A stretch of DNA of 64,000 nt from Streptomyces sp. NBC_00249. Its GTDB lineage: Bacteria; Actinomycetota; Actinomycetes; Streptomycetales; Streptomycetaceae. Under the pieces are notes generated by a model, which was not told the origin of the DNA, did not search any database, and worked only from the letters and a program-made list of their open reading frames with translations. The stretch's first letter is position 1. Each line of letters starts with the position of its first letter. The position numbers and the translations under genes are program-made. Shown here piece after piece: positions 23,909-32,476 of the stretch. The DNA lies in assembly GCF_026342355.1 (NCBI RefSeq), contig NZ_JAPEMV010000010.1, forward strand, positions 248,001 to 312,000, in the 5' to 3' direction.

Positions 23909-25765
23909 TCAAGGCCGTTCCGGTGCGCCCACGGCCGCACGGATCAGTTCCTCCGGGCAGGGCGTCCCCCGCGGGAGCTGGTACTTCGCCGCGATCCGGT
24001 ACTGGCCGGGCGCCGGGGCCAGCAGCTCCGTCCACACGTCCCCGGTGTCGTCGGGAGCGGCCTTGAAGAGGCAGCCGGACGTGTTCGCGTACTCCTTCGG
24101 TACGGCGGCCGCGCCCCGCGCCTTCGAGGCGAACGTCTCCTGCGGGGGCGGTACGGCCTTGCCCGCGCCGTCCACCAGCCCCAGCCACGGCGAGTGCGGG
24201 ATCCGCACGAGCACCCGGCCCCGCTCCCGTACGTCGACGACGAGCTGGTCGGCGCCCGCCCGCACCACGCTCGCCGGCCCGGACACCAGGTCCGTCGGCT
24301 CGGCCACCTTGAACAGCCGCCAGTTCTGGTCCCCCCACACCTGCTCGAGGTACGGGAGCCCCGCGCCCACGAGCTTCGCCTCCGCCTCCCCGCCCGAGTC
24401 GGGTTTGTCGGCGGGCAGCACCACGTAGTGCACGGCCCAGCGCTCCAGCCAGGCCCGGTAGCTGTCGGCGGTGAGGGTGTCGTCGTAGAAGAGCGGGTTG
24501 CGCTCCAGGTCGGCCTGCCGGTTCCAGCCGCGCGCGAGGTTCACGTACGCCGGGAAGGCCGAGGACTCGCGGTGACTGCTGGCCGGGACCACCTCGACGC
24601 GGCCCCGGTCGGCGCCGGCCCGCTGGAGCTGGTCGACCAGCGGGGCCAGCTCGCGGCTCCAGGCGGCCAGCGGGGTGGTGCGGACGACGTCGGTGACGCT
24701 GTTGGTGGTGATCCAGGCGGTCAGCCCGACGAAGGCGAGCAGCACCGCGTACCAGTGCCGCGAGCGCGGGACCGCGTGGGGCAGTGCCGCGAGGAGCACG
24801 GCGCCGCCGAAGAGCATCACCAGGCGGGTGACGTTCGAGCCGACCTGGGAGTCGATCGCCCAGGTCAGGAACACGCCGAGGGTGTAGACGGCCGAGGCGG
24901 TCCGGACCGTCCGCCACCCCTTGGGCGCGAGGAGGACCACGGCCAGGCCGAAGACGAACGGCAGCCAGGCCGAGCCCAGCTTCATCGGCTGGGTCCCCGA
25001 GAAGGGGAACAGCCAGGCGGAGAGCCCGACGACGGCCACCGGGGCCAGCCCCAGCGCGTACGCCCCCGGCCGCCGCCGGCTCAGGAACAGCGCGGCGGCG
25101 ATCACCCCGAGGAACAGCCCGGCGACCGGGCTCGCGGCGGTGGCCAGCCCGGCCAGCGGCGCGGCGACGGCGGCCTTGGCCCAGCGGCGCCGGGCCCACT
25201 TGCGCGGCCAGCAGAAGACGGCGGCGACGGCGCCGAGGGCGAACAGGACGCCGAGCCCGAAGGTGACCCGGCCGGAGAGCGCGTTGCACAGCAGGCCGTA
25301 GACCCCGGCCAGGGCGGGCCACAGGGGGCGCCGGACGGCGCCGCGGCAGCGGGTGAGGATCAGGGCGAGGAGCGCGGCCGAGGCGGTCCCGGCGAGCATC
25401 ATCGTGGTCCGCACACCGATCATGTGCATGACGTACGGGGAGATCACGCTGTACGACACGGGGTGCATGCCCCCGTACCAGGCCAGGTTGTACGCCGTGT
25501 CGGGGTGGCGGCCGACGAACTCCGCCCACGCGTCCTGCGCGGCGAGGTCCCCGCCGCTGTTGGCGAAGCTGAAGAACCAGACGACGTGCAGCAGGGCGGC
25601 CACGGCGGTGGCGACGGCCACCGGGTGGCGGTGGGCGGCCGCCAGGACGCGGGTACGGGTACGGGCAGCCGGACGGGCGCCGCCTATGCCCTCGTCGGCT
25701 CCGGCGGGCCCCTCGCCCTGCTGCTCCTGCTGGCCCTGCCGGCCCTGCTGCTCAGCTGTGGTCAC
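23909..25765 (-). CDS. large polytopic membrane protein, possible GT-C-like
   Basis: The 618-residue protein opens with a Gln/Gly-rich cytoplasmic tail. About ten to eleven hydrophobic segments (about 48-370) follow. A soluble C-terminal domain of about 230 residues should lie outside; it has PLVDQLQRAGADRGRVEVVP and HRESSAFPAYVNLARGW near the membrane and PCPEELIRAAV at the end. The arrangement resembles GT-C membrane glycosyltransferases, but I see no clear catalytic Asp motif in the first loop beyond NSGGDLAAQDAWAEF. Related proteins are sometimes labelled MFS, which the topology does not support. It lies downstream of the PBP gene after a terminator. Confidence 0.7.
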   Translation of the reverse strand: MTTAEQQGRQGQQEQQGEGPAGADEGIGGARPAARTRTRVLAAAHRHPVAVATAVAALLHVVWFFSFANSGGDLAAQDAWAEFVGRHPDTAYNLAWYGGMHPVSYSVISPYVMHMIGVRTTMMLAGTASAALLALILTRCRGAVRRPLWPALAGVYGLLCNALSGRVTFGLGVLFALGAVAAVFCWPRKWARRRWAKAAVAAPLAGLATAASPVAGLFLGVIAAALFLSRRRPGAYALGLAPVAVVGLSAWLFPFSGTQPMKLGSAWLPFVFGLAVVLLAPKGWRTVRTASAVYTLGVFLTWAIDSQVGSNVTRLVMLFGGAVLLAALPHAVPRSRHWYAVLLAFVGLTAWITTNSVTDVVRTTPLAAWSRELAPLVDQLQRAGADRGRVEVVPASSHRESSAFPAYVNLARGWNRQADLERNPLFYDDTLTADSYRAWLERWAVHYVVLPADKPDSGGEAEAKLVGAGLPYLEQVWGDQNWRLFKVAEPTDLVSGPASVVRAGADQLVVDVRERGRVLVRIPHSPWLGLVDGAGKAVPPPQETFASKARGAAAVPKEYANTSGCLFKAAPDDTGDVWTELLAPAPGQYRIAAKYQLPRGTPCPEELIRAAVGAPERP

Positions 25766-25814
25766 GACCGACGCTCTCTCCCCGACATCCGTCCCGGCAC
25801 CCTAGACGCGCCGC

Positions 25815-25840
25815 GGCGCCCCGGGGTTGCCCGGGGCGCC
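25815..25840 (-). terminator. terminator of the D,D-carboxypeptidase gene
   Basis: A perfect 11 bp stem (GGCGCCCCGGG and complement) with a four-base loop lies just downstream of the stop at 25860. Confidence 0.75.
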
Positions 25841-25859
25841 GGTCCGGGCGCGTGCGCGG

Positions 25860-28856
25860 TCAGCCGATGCGGGTCAGCTTGCTGCCGATGCCCGGCGTGG
25901 TCAGCTCGCCCTTCAGCGCCACGGGCACCTTCACCTGACTGGCGCCCTCGCCGACCGTCAGCACGCCGACCGGGGTGCCGGCCTTGGCCTCCGACGGGAT
26001 CGGGGTGCCGCCGTCGCCCAGCTTGAGGTCGACCGTCAGCGAGGACCAGCCGACCGCCTGGACGTCGGCGGTGGCGACGACCGGCGTCCGGCCGCCGAGG
26101 CCGTCGTCGACGTAGCCGACGACCGCGCCCTTCTTGACGACCGTCGCGCCCTCGATGGCCTTCTGGGTGGCGATGAGCAGCGACTTGCTCGCGGCGATGA
26201 CGCTGTCGATGATCGGCGGCTTGTGCTGGCCGAGGACGGCTCCGACGATCAGCTGGTTGGTGTCGCCGACCTTCTTCTGCGCGGCGAAGAGGAGGTTTCC
26301 GCCGGCCTTGGTCGTCGTACCGGTCTTGATGCCGAGGGAGTCGTACATGGGAACCAGACGGTTCCAGTTCGGCCAGGCCTTGCCGTACGGGTCGGTCCAG
26401 CTGGGCATGCGGGTGATGTCCACCAGGGCCGGGATCTCGACGATCTTCAGACCCAGCTTCACCTGGTCCTCGGCGGTGCTGACCGTGGTCGCGTCCAGGC
26501 CGGAGGGGTCGGTGTAGGTGGTGTTCGTCATGCCGAGTTCCTTGGCGGTGGCGTTCATCTTCTTGACGAACTCCTCCTGGGAACCGGCGTCCCAGCGCGC
26601 CAGCAGCCGGGCGATGTTGTTGGCCGAGGGGATCATGAGGGCGGCGATCGCGTCGTACTCCGAGAGCTTGTCGCCCTCCTTGACCGTGTTGAGGGTGGAC
26701 TCGTTGTCCGACTTGTCCTTCTGGCCCTCGGTCTCGGCGGTCTTGTCGATGTCGATCATCTTGCCCTTCTCCCCCTTCTTGAAGGGGTGGTCGCGCATGA
26801 TGATGTACGCCGTCATCGACTTCGTGACACTGGCGATCGGCACCGGCTTCTGCTCGCCGGAACTGCCGATCGTGCCGAGGCCCGCGGCGGCCATGGAGGC
26901 CTGCCCCTCGGTGGGCCAGGGCAGCTCCGGCTTGCCGCCGGGGAAGGCGTACGAGGACTTCGCGGTCATCACGAGCTGCGGCGCGGGCAGCGGGCGTACC
27001 AGCTGCACGACGGCCAGCACGACGGCCAGGAGCAGCACGACCGGGGCGTAGATCTTGAACCGCCGGACCGTGGTGCGCAGGGGGCTCGGCGGCGGGGGCG
27101 GGTTGTTCGTGAGGTCCGCGAGCATGTCCAGCGGCGGGCGCGGCGGCAGCGGCTGCTGCGTGGTGCGCTCGCTGGAGTCGAAGCGGGGCGGAGCCGGGGC
27201 CGCGGGCGCGGGCGCGGCCGCGGCCTTCGGCGGGGCCGGCTTCTCCTCACCGCGCAGCGGCACGAAGGTACTGGCGCCGGCCTTAGCGGGAGCCGCACCG
27301 GGCTTCACGGCCCGGAAGACGGCCGTACTCTCACTGTCGCCGTCGGCCGGCTTGTTGCCCTGCGGGCCGGGGGCGGGCCGGTCACCCTGCGGGCCGGCGG
27401 CGGGCTTGTCCGCCTTCGCCGGACCCGAACCGGGCTTGTCGGCGGACGCCGGGGCCGCACCGGGCTTCACGGCGCGGAAGACCGCCGTGCGCTCGCTGTC
27501 GCCCGAGGCGTCCTTGTCGGCCGGCTTGGCAGCGGCACGCGGATCGCCGGAGGCGGGCTTGTCGGCCGGGGCGGAACCGGGCTTGTCGGCAGCGGGAGCC
27601 GAGCCCGGCTTCACCGCGCGGAACACGGCCGTGCGCTCACTGTCGCCCGAGGCGGGCTTGCCGTCGCCCTCGCGGCCGGGGGCGGGCTTGCCGGCGGCAC
27701 GCGGGTCGCCGGAGGCGGGCTTGTCCGCCGCCGCCGGACCCGAACCGGGCTTGTCGGCGGACGCCGGGGCCGCACCGGGCTTCACCGAGCGGAAGACCGC
27801 CGTGCGCTCGCTGTCGGCCGGGGCGGGCTTGCCGCCGCCCTCCGGGCCCGAGGCGGGCTTGTCGGCCGCCTCCGGCGACGAAGCGGAGGCAGGCTTGTCA
27901 GCCGCCGGACCCGTGCCCGGCTTGTCGGCGGGCGTCGGGGCCGAAGCGGAAGCGGGCTTGTCGGTGCCCTCGCGGCCGGAGGTCGGCTCGGCAGCGGCAC
28001 GCGGGGTGCCGGACGCCGGGGGCGTCTCGGGCTTCACGGCGCGGAAGACCGCCGTGCGCTCACTGCCACCCGAGGCCGGCTTGGCGTCGCCCTCGCGGCC
28101 GGAGGCCGGCTTGGCAGCGGCACGCGGATCACCGGAGGCCGACTCGTCCGCCCGGGACGAAGTGGAGGCGGGCTTGTCGGCGGGCGTCGGGGACGAAGCG
28201 GAAGAGGGCTTGTCGGTGCCCTCACGGCCGGAGGTCGGCTCGGCAGCGGCACGCGGGGTGCCGGACGCCGACTCGTCCGGCGGCGAAGCGGAGTCGGGGT
28301 TGTCGGCGGACGCCGGATCCGAACCGGGCTTGCCTGCGGACGCCGGGGGCGTCTCGGGCTTCACCGCGCGGAAGACCGCCGTGCGCTCGCTGCCGCCGGA
28401 GGCGGGCTCGGCGGCGGCGGGCGGAGAAGCGGAATCCGGGGTCGGGGGCTTCAGCGCCCGGAAGACGGCCGTCCGTTCGGTGTTGTCGGTCGACGGGGAG
28501 TCGTCGTCCGGACGCGTCGCCCGGGAGGCCGGCTTCGCGGGGGCCGAGCGGGGGTCCGCCGGGGGCGGGCCCTGGCGGACCACTGGCGGGGGCTCCACCC
28601 GACCGGGGGACGGCTCCGGGGCCGTGACGGCCTTGATCGCCTGGGTCTCCGCAGCGGAAGCGGAGCCAGAAGCGGAACCGGCTTCGGCTTCGTCCGCCGG
28701 CTCGGCCGTGGCCACCCACGCGGCCACCGCCTCCTTCAGCGGATCGCGGCGGCGCAGCGGCTGGAAGACCGAGAACCTCGGGTCCTGTTCGCCGGAGGAC
28801 TCCGCCGCCCCCGACGCTCCTTCATCTACCGACTTGTCGGGGGACTCGCCCGCCAC
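25860..28856 (-). CDS. D-alanyl-D-alanine carboxypeptidase (PBP5-type) with long repetitive cytoplasmic tail
   Basis: The 998-residue protein starts at GTG after GGAGG. Residues 1 to about 600 are a disordered Pro/Ala/Lys/Glu-rich region with seven copies of an SERTAVFRAVKP-like motif. One membrane segment (about 603-622) follows, then a class C penicillin-binding domain with S676-V-T-K679, S744-A-N and K844-T-G. This enzyme trims the terminal D-Ala from peptidoglycan stem peptides outside the membrane. The tail is far longer than in PBP5 (about 400 residues total) and is intracellular by topology. The repeats end in a related SSERTTQQPLPPRP segment. It is divergent from the GPP34 gene. Confidence 0.9.
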   Translation of the reverse strand: MAGESPDKSVDEGASGAAESSGEQDPRFSVFQPLRRRDPLKEAVAAWVATAEPADEAEAGSASGSASAAETQAIKAVTAPEPSPGRVEPPPVVRQGPPPADPRSAPAKPASRATRPDDDSPSTDNTERTAVFRALKPPTPDSASPPAAAEPASGGSERTAVFRAVKPETPPASAGKPGSDPASADNPDSASPPDESASGTPRAAAEPTSGREGTDKPSSASSPTPADKPASTSSRADESASGDPRAAAKPASGREGDAKPASGGSERTAVFRAVKPETPPASGTPRAAAEPTSGREGTDKPASASAPTPADKPGTGPAADKPASASSPEAADKPASGPEGGGKPAPADSERTAVFRSVKPGAAPASADKPGSGPAAADKPASGDPRAAGKPAPGREGDGKPASGDSERTAVFRAVKPGSAPAADKPGSAPADKPASGDPRAAAKPADKDASGDSERTAVFRAVKPGAAPASADKPGSGPAKADKPAAGPQGDRPAPGPQGNKPADGDSESTAVFRAVKPGAAPAKAGASTFVPLRGEEKPAPPKAAAAPAPAAPAPPRFDSSERTTQQPLPPRPPLDMLADLTNNPPPPPSPLRTTVRRFKIYAPVVLLLAVVLAVVQLVRPLPAPQLVMTAKSSYAFPGGKPELPWPTEGQASMAAAGLGTIGSSGEQKPVPIASVTKSMTAYIIMRDHPFKKGEKGKMIDIDKTAETEGQKDKSDNESTLNTVKEGDKLSEYDAIAALMIPSANNIARLLARWDAGSQEEFVKKMNATAKELGMTNTTYTDPSGLDATTVSTAEDQVKLGLKIVEIPALVDITRMPSWTDPYGKAWPNWNRLVPMYDSLGIKTGTTTKAGGNLLFAAQKKVGDTNQLIVGAVLGQHKPPIIDSVIAASKSLLIATQKAIEGATVVKKGAVVGYVDDGLGGRTPVVATADVQAVGWSSLTVDLKLGDGGTPIPSEAKAGTPVGVLTVGEGASQVKVPVALKGELTTPGIGSKLTRIG
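27303..28486 (-). repeat. seven-copy coding repeat in the carboxypeptidase tail
   Basis: Seven near-identical blocks encode variants of ERTAVFRAVKP, beginning near 27303, 27471, 27610, 27780, 28033, 28361 and 28449. They are separated by Pro/Ala/Lys/Gly-rich spacers with sub-repeats such as SADKPGSGPA. Spacing is irregular, so the array probably grew by unequal exchange. One copy reads SESTAVFR instead of SERTAVFR. Confidence 0.9.
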
Positions 28857-28881
28857 CGTTCCTCCTCGATCGCCGTCCGGT

Positions 28882-28939
28882 CACTGTCCGAACCGTCTAA
28901 CAGTGTCCCGTCTAGGGGGCATCGCCCACGTGCTAGACG
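28882..28939. promoter_or_regulatory. inverted repeats in the divergent carboxypeptidase/GPP34 region
   Basis: Two dyads lie in the 185 bp between the divergent starts: CACTGT and ACAGTG 24 bp across (28882-28905), and CGTCTAG and CTAGACG (28909-28939). CCGTCTA also occurs as a direct repeat. These are plausible regulator sites for either gene; no regulator is suggested. Confidence 0.3.
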
Positions 28940-29041
28940 AGAACGACATAGCTGATGGTTCCCCCACAAAGCGGCCAGGCGCTCTCGACAGATGAATGTG
29001 AGAGGCGTCACCCTGTCACTCATCCACGCGGGGAGGCATGG

Positions 29042-29782
29042 ATGGGCAAGAGCCGCAGAACGATTCCGGAGGAGCTCCTGCTGCTCGCCTTGGACCCGGC
29101 CACGGGTACCACGGCGCAGCCGCAGTCGCTCGACCTCGGCCTGGCCGGGGCACAGCTAGTGGAGCTGGCTCTGGCAGGACGGATAGCCCCTGACGGGGAT
29201 CGTATCGCCGTGGTGATGCCACGGCCGACAGGAGATCCGACTCTGGACTCCGCACTGGAACTGCTGCGCAGGCGCGGCAGCCCGGTTCGGGCGGTCCACT
29301 GGATCGGCGGACCCCGGCTGGGGCTCCGTCAGATCTACCTCGCGCACCTGGAACGCTGCGGCATGGTCCATGCCGTGGCCGGACAGATGTGCGGGGTGCT
29401 GCCGACAACTCGCTACCAGGCGACGGACACGGCGATCAGCCGGGAGATCCGTGCCCGGCTCGACACTGCGATCCGCACCGGTGTACCGCCGGACCCGCGG
29501 ACCGCGGCGCTCGCCGCTCTGGCCCACGCGGTCGGACTCGGCAAGCACCTGTACCCCGGCAACGAGGGGCGGTCGTCCAGGTCCCGGCTGCGGGACCTGA
29601 TCCGGCACGACCCCATGGGCGGACTCGTGGCGCACGCCGTGATGGACGTCCAGAACGGTGTGGCCGCACAGCCCCGCCGCGACCGTGCTCCGGCCCAGCC
29701 GGCGGCGCGGGCGACGGCGAGTGCCGGCGTACCGATGCAGCCGCGCCGGACCGGTGCGATGGCCCGGGCGGCCGCGCACTAG
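29042..29782 (+). CDS. GPP34 (GOLPH3/VPS74-like) family protein
   Basis: From the ATG after GGGAGG the protein has 246 residues. It begins RRTIPEELLLLALDPATGT and continues with SLDLGLAGAQLVELALAGRI, the typical start of GPP34-family proteins. ALAALAHAVGLGKHLYP lies near the centre and the last 40 residues are basic and Ala/Arg-rich. The eukaryotic homologues bind phosphatidylinositol 4-phosphate at the Golgi. The many Streptomyces copies often sit beside regulator genes and have no settled role. Here it is 284 bp upstream of an XRE/DUF397 pair. Confidence 0.85.
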   Translation: MGKSRRTIPEELLLLALDPATGTTAQPQSLDLGLAGAQLVELALAGRIAPDGDRIAVVMPRPTGDPTLDSALELLRRRGSPVRAVHWIGGPRLGLRQIYLAHLERCGMVHAVAGQMCGVLPTTRYQATDTAISREIRARLDTAIRTGVPPDPRTAALAALAHAVGLGKHLYPGNEGRSSRSRLRDLIRHDPMGGLVAHAVMDVQNGVAAQPRRDRAPAQPAARATASAGVPMQPRRTGAMARAAAH

Positions 29783-30066
29783 CAGTACACGCACGAGCAG
29801 TACGCGCACGCGGGGTCCGCGACACCCCTTGATCCACCCGCGGGCGCCGTTCCAGATCCACCGCACGTCACCGCCGCAACCGGACGTCCCCAGGACCCGG
29901 TTCGGGACCCGCCGCCGCGCGGGGCGGTGGGGCCGGTCCGCCGGTCCCGCCGCCCCGCGCGTCCGCATTTCCCGTTCCCCAGCGCCGTCGCACCCTTCGG
30001 TGGCAGTCTGCTGAACATCAGACACGCAGCGAGACAGCGACAGAAGAAGGCGGAGGTGCCGTCCCC

Positions 30067-30945
30067 GTGGCGTCCAATGTCAATCCCACCGTCCGACGCC
30101 GCCGACTGGGCATGGAGCTGCGCAAGCTCCGTGAGGACAAGGGCATGACGGCCGAGCAGGTCGCCGAGCGCCTCCTCGTGTCCCAGTCGAAGATCAGCCG
30201 CCTGGAGAACGGCCGCCGGTCCATCAGCCAGCGCGACGTCCGCGACCTGTGCGAGGTGTACGAGGTCGAGGACCCCCGCCTCGTGGACTCGCTCATGCAG
30301 ATGGCGAAGGACTCCCGCCAGCAGGGCTGGTGGCACGCCTTCGGCGACATCCCGTACAGCGTCTACATCGGCCTGGAGACGGACGCCGCCAGCCTGCGCA
30401 CCTACGAGCCCCAGATGGTCCCCGGGCTGCTCCAGACCCCCGAGTACGCGCAGGCCCTGATCCGCGGCGCGCTGCCCGAGACGGCGCCCGCCGATGTGGA
30501 GAAGCGCGTCCAGGTGCGGATGCACCGGCAGAAACGTCTGTCCGAGACGGACAACAACAATCCCGAGGTCGGGCCGCTGCGCCTGTGGGCGGTGATCGAC
30601 GAGGCGGCGCTGCGCCGGCACGTGGGCGACCCGCAGTTGATGATCCGGCAGCTGGAGTACTTGATAGAGCAGTCGGAGCAGCCGTACATCACGGTGCAGG
30701 TGATGCCGTTCTCGATGGGCGCGCATCCGGGGGTCAACGGCCAGTACGCCATTCTGGAATTCCCGGACGCCTCGGACTCGACCGTCGTCTACATCGAAGG
30801 CGTCACGAGCGATTTGTACCTGGAGAAGGCCAACGACGTTCAGAAATACAGCGTGATGTACGAGCACCTGCGCGCCCAGGCGCTCAACGTCGACCAGACC
30901 CGGCAGTTCATCTCCGAGATCATCGGTCACTACGCGGGCAAGTAG
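30067..30945 (+). CDS. XRE-family regulator with DUF5753 (Scr1/WhiJ-like)
   Basis: The 292-residue protein starts at GTG. An N-terminal helix-turn-helix (about 12-72) reads LGMELRKLREDKGMTAEQVAERL then SQSKISRLENGRR. The DUF5753 domain follows with YEPQMVPGLLQTPEYAQALI, RQKRL and TVQVMPFSMGAHPG. This family includes WhiJ-type developmental regulators of Streptomyces. These are usually paired with a small DUF397 protein, as here at 31179, and the pairs are proposed to work as repressor and antagonist. GGAGG lies eleven bases before the start. Confidence 0.9.
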   Translation: MASNVNPTVRRRRLGMELRKLREDKGMTAEQVAERLLVSQSKISRLENGRRSISQRDVRDLCEVYEVEDPRLVDSLMQMAKDSRQQGWWHAFGDIPYSVYIGLETDAASLRTYEPQMVPGLLQTPEYAQALIRGALPETAPADVEKRVQVRMHRQKRLSETDNNNPEVGPLRLWAVIDEAALRRHVGDPQLMIRQLEYLIEQSEQPYITVQVMPFSMGAHPGVNGQYAILEFPDASDSTVVYIEGVTSDLYLEKANDVQKYSVMYEHLRAQALNVDQTRQFISEIIGHYAGK

Positions 30946-31062
30946 CCGTACGCAGCGTTAACCGGAGGGGCCGGAGTGGCCCCCTGTGACCAGTGGGTCG
31001 TGCGGGGGGCCGGTACGGTACACCGTCCCTCCCCGGCCGCATAAGACCTGAATGGAATATGC

Positions 31063-31076
31063 CACTCGGTCGAGTG
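31063..31076. promoter_or_regulatory. dyad upstream of DUF397 gene
   Basis: CACTCGGTCGAGTG is a perfect dyad around two central bases, 103 bp before the DUF397 start. It is a candidate binding site for the neighbouring XRE regulator. Confidence 0.4.
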
Positions 31077-31178
31077 AATGCCTCCTTCGCCCATCGGGAG
31101 GTGCCGGTAGCGTCGATCACGTCAGCCGGGGAAATGGCTGGCACGCAACCGGAACTACTCGCTGAACCGGAGAGAAAC

Positions 31179-31391
31179 ATGGCTATTCGTCAGGGCGCCA
31201 CGGAAAACTGGACCAAGTCCTCCTACTCCGGCGGAAACGGCGCCTGCGTCGAGGTCAAGTCCCCCGTCATGGAGGCCATCGCGGTCCGCGACTCGAAGGT
31301 GCAGGACGGCCCGTCCCTCACCTTCGCGCCGGGCTCCTGGTCCTCCTTCGTCACCGAGGTCACCGAGGGCCGGCTGGGGCGCCTCGTCTGA
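31179..31391 (+). CDS. DUF397 protein
   Basis: This 70-residue protein has the DUF397 pattern: WTKSSYSGGNGACVEV, AIAVRDSKVQDGPSLTFAPGSWSSFVTEV. The start follows GGAGAG; upstream in-frame codons are ignored. DUF397 proteins act with XRE/DUF5753 regulators such as the one at 30067. The 233 bp between the two genes contains the dyad at 31063, so DUF397 probably has its own promoter under control of its partner. Confidence 0.92.
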   Translation: MAIRQGATENWTKSSYSGGNGACVEVKSPVMEAIAVRDSKVQDGPSLTFAPGSWSSFVTEVTEGRLGRLV

Positions 31392-31420
31392 ACACCACCC
31401 CACGCACCCCAGCCGTTGTG

Positions 31421-31461
31421 GAGCCCTCTCGACCGGCACGCCGTCCTGGCCGAGGGGGCTC
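31421..31461 (+). terminator. terminator after DUF397
   Basis: Arms GAGCCCTCTCG and CGAGGGGGCTC pair over 11 bp with one G-T wobble, 30 bp after the DUF397 stop. Confidence 0.6.
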
Positions 31462-31497
31462 GGCCATGCCCGGGCCGGCCCGGGCCGCCCCGGGCGG

Positions 31498-32349
31498 CTA
31501 CCGCAGCTCGGCCACGTACCGGTCGGTGCCCGGGACCGTGGGGATGAACGGCGCCACCAGTTCCACCCGCCCCAGCCCCGATTCCGCGACCTCCGCGTCC
31601 AGCCCCTGGAAGCGGTCCCAGCAGGTGCGAGGGTCGGCCTCCAGGAACCACAGCAGCGTGAGGCGGGTGTCGACCCCCTCGACCTGCTTGACGTAGGTCA
31701 TCCGGTCGCCGGGCAGTGGCGTCGGCCGGAAGAGCGTGACCATCGCCGCCGGTGAGCCGGAGAGCCGCCGCGGCAGGGCGCGGGAGCGCAGCCACTCCAG
31801 CAGTTCCGCCCGCCGCCCGGGCCCGTCGGCGTCGACGACCTGGAGGACGAGTCCCGCGTAGGGGTGGTCGAGGGCGTGGAAGTCCCGGGGGCCGGCGGCC
31901 CCGTCGCGGTAGACCGTCGCCTCGTGGTCCTGGAAGGCCGTGAAGACGTGCGTGCGGTCCTGGTAGACGCGGGCGTCGCGGTTCAGCCGCTTGTTGATGC
32001 CGACCGTCCACTTCATGTGCTCGTCGTAGCGGCCCTCGGTCACCCAGTACGTGGAGAGGTAGCAGCCGGCGCCGACCGGCTGGGCGACCGCCGACTTCTC
32101 CGGGTAGCGCAGCTCCTGGAGGTCTCGGGTGGCCACCCAGCGGCGGCCGGCGTACATCCAGGGCATGGCCATGGCGCCGGCGTAGTAGTGGTCGTCCTCG
32201 TACCAGCGGTTGTACGCGTACTCGTGGCCCGGGTGCGGTTCCACCATGGTGATCAGGGCGTGGCCGGGGCGTACCCCGTAGGGGCCGACGGCCGCGAGCG
32301 CGGCGTAGTCCTCGGCCCGGGTGTCGGGCCGTCCCTCGTCTGTCGTCAT
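31498..32349 (-). CDS. conserved hypothetical protein
   Basis: I do not recognise a characterised family. The 283-residue soluble protein contains HALITMVEPHPGHEYAYNRW, YEDDHYYAGAMAMPWMYAG, RRWVATRDL and LLWFLEADPRTCWDRF. The repeated beta-rich stretches ending in aromatic residues resemble a duplicated dimeric alpha-beta barrel such as EthD-like proteins. That is a suggestion from the pattern only. The ATG has a weak ribosome site. It is divergent from the aminotransferase gene at 32477, and the 127 bp gap must hold both promoters. Confidence 0.6.
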   Translation of the reverse strand: MTTDEGRPDTRAEDYAALAAVGPYGVRPGHALITMVEPHPGHEYAYNRWYEDDHYYAGAMAMPWMYAGRRWVATRDLQELRYPEKSAVAQPVGAGCYLSTYWVTEGRYDEHMKWTVGINKRLNRDARVYQDRTHVFTAFQDHEATVYRDGAAGPRDFHALDHPYAGLVLQVVDADGPGRRAELLEWLRSRALPRRLSGSPAAMVTLFRPTPLPGDRMTYVKQVEGVDTRLTLLWFLEADPRTCWDRFQGLDAEVAESGLGRVELVAPFIPTVPGTDRYVAELR

Positions 32350-32476
32350 GCCACCGGTGTATCTGATGCTGCGTCAGTTGGGGAGGGGTGGGCGGCCGTT
32401 CGGTCCGCGGATTGTTAGGTGCCGTCTGCATGTTTCCCCGCTAGGCTGCGCGCACCCGCCACCTGAAGGAGCCCCC

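Noticed and set aside
25827-28955. 1042-residue plus-strand open frame opposite the carboxypeptidase
   Set aside because: The opposite strand encodes the complete SxxK, SxN and KTG motifs; this frame is Arg/Gly-rich shadow.
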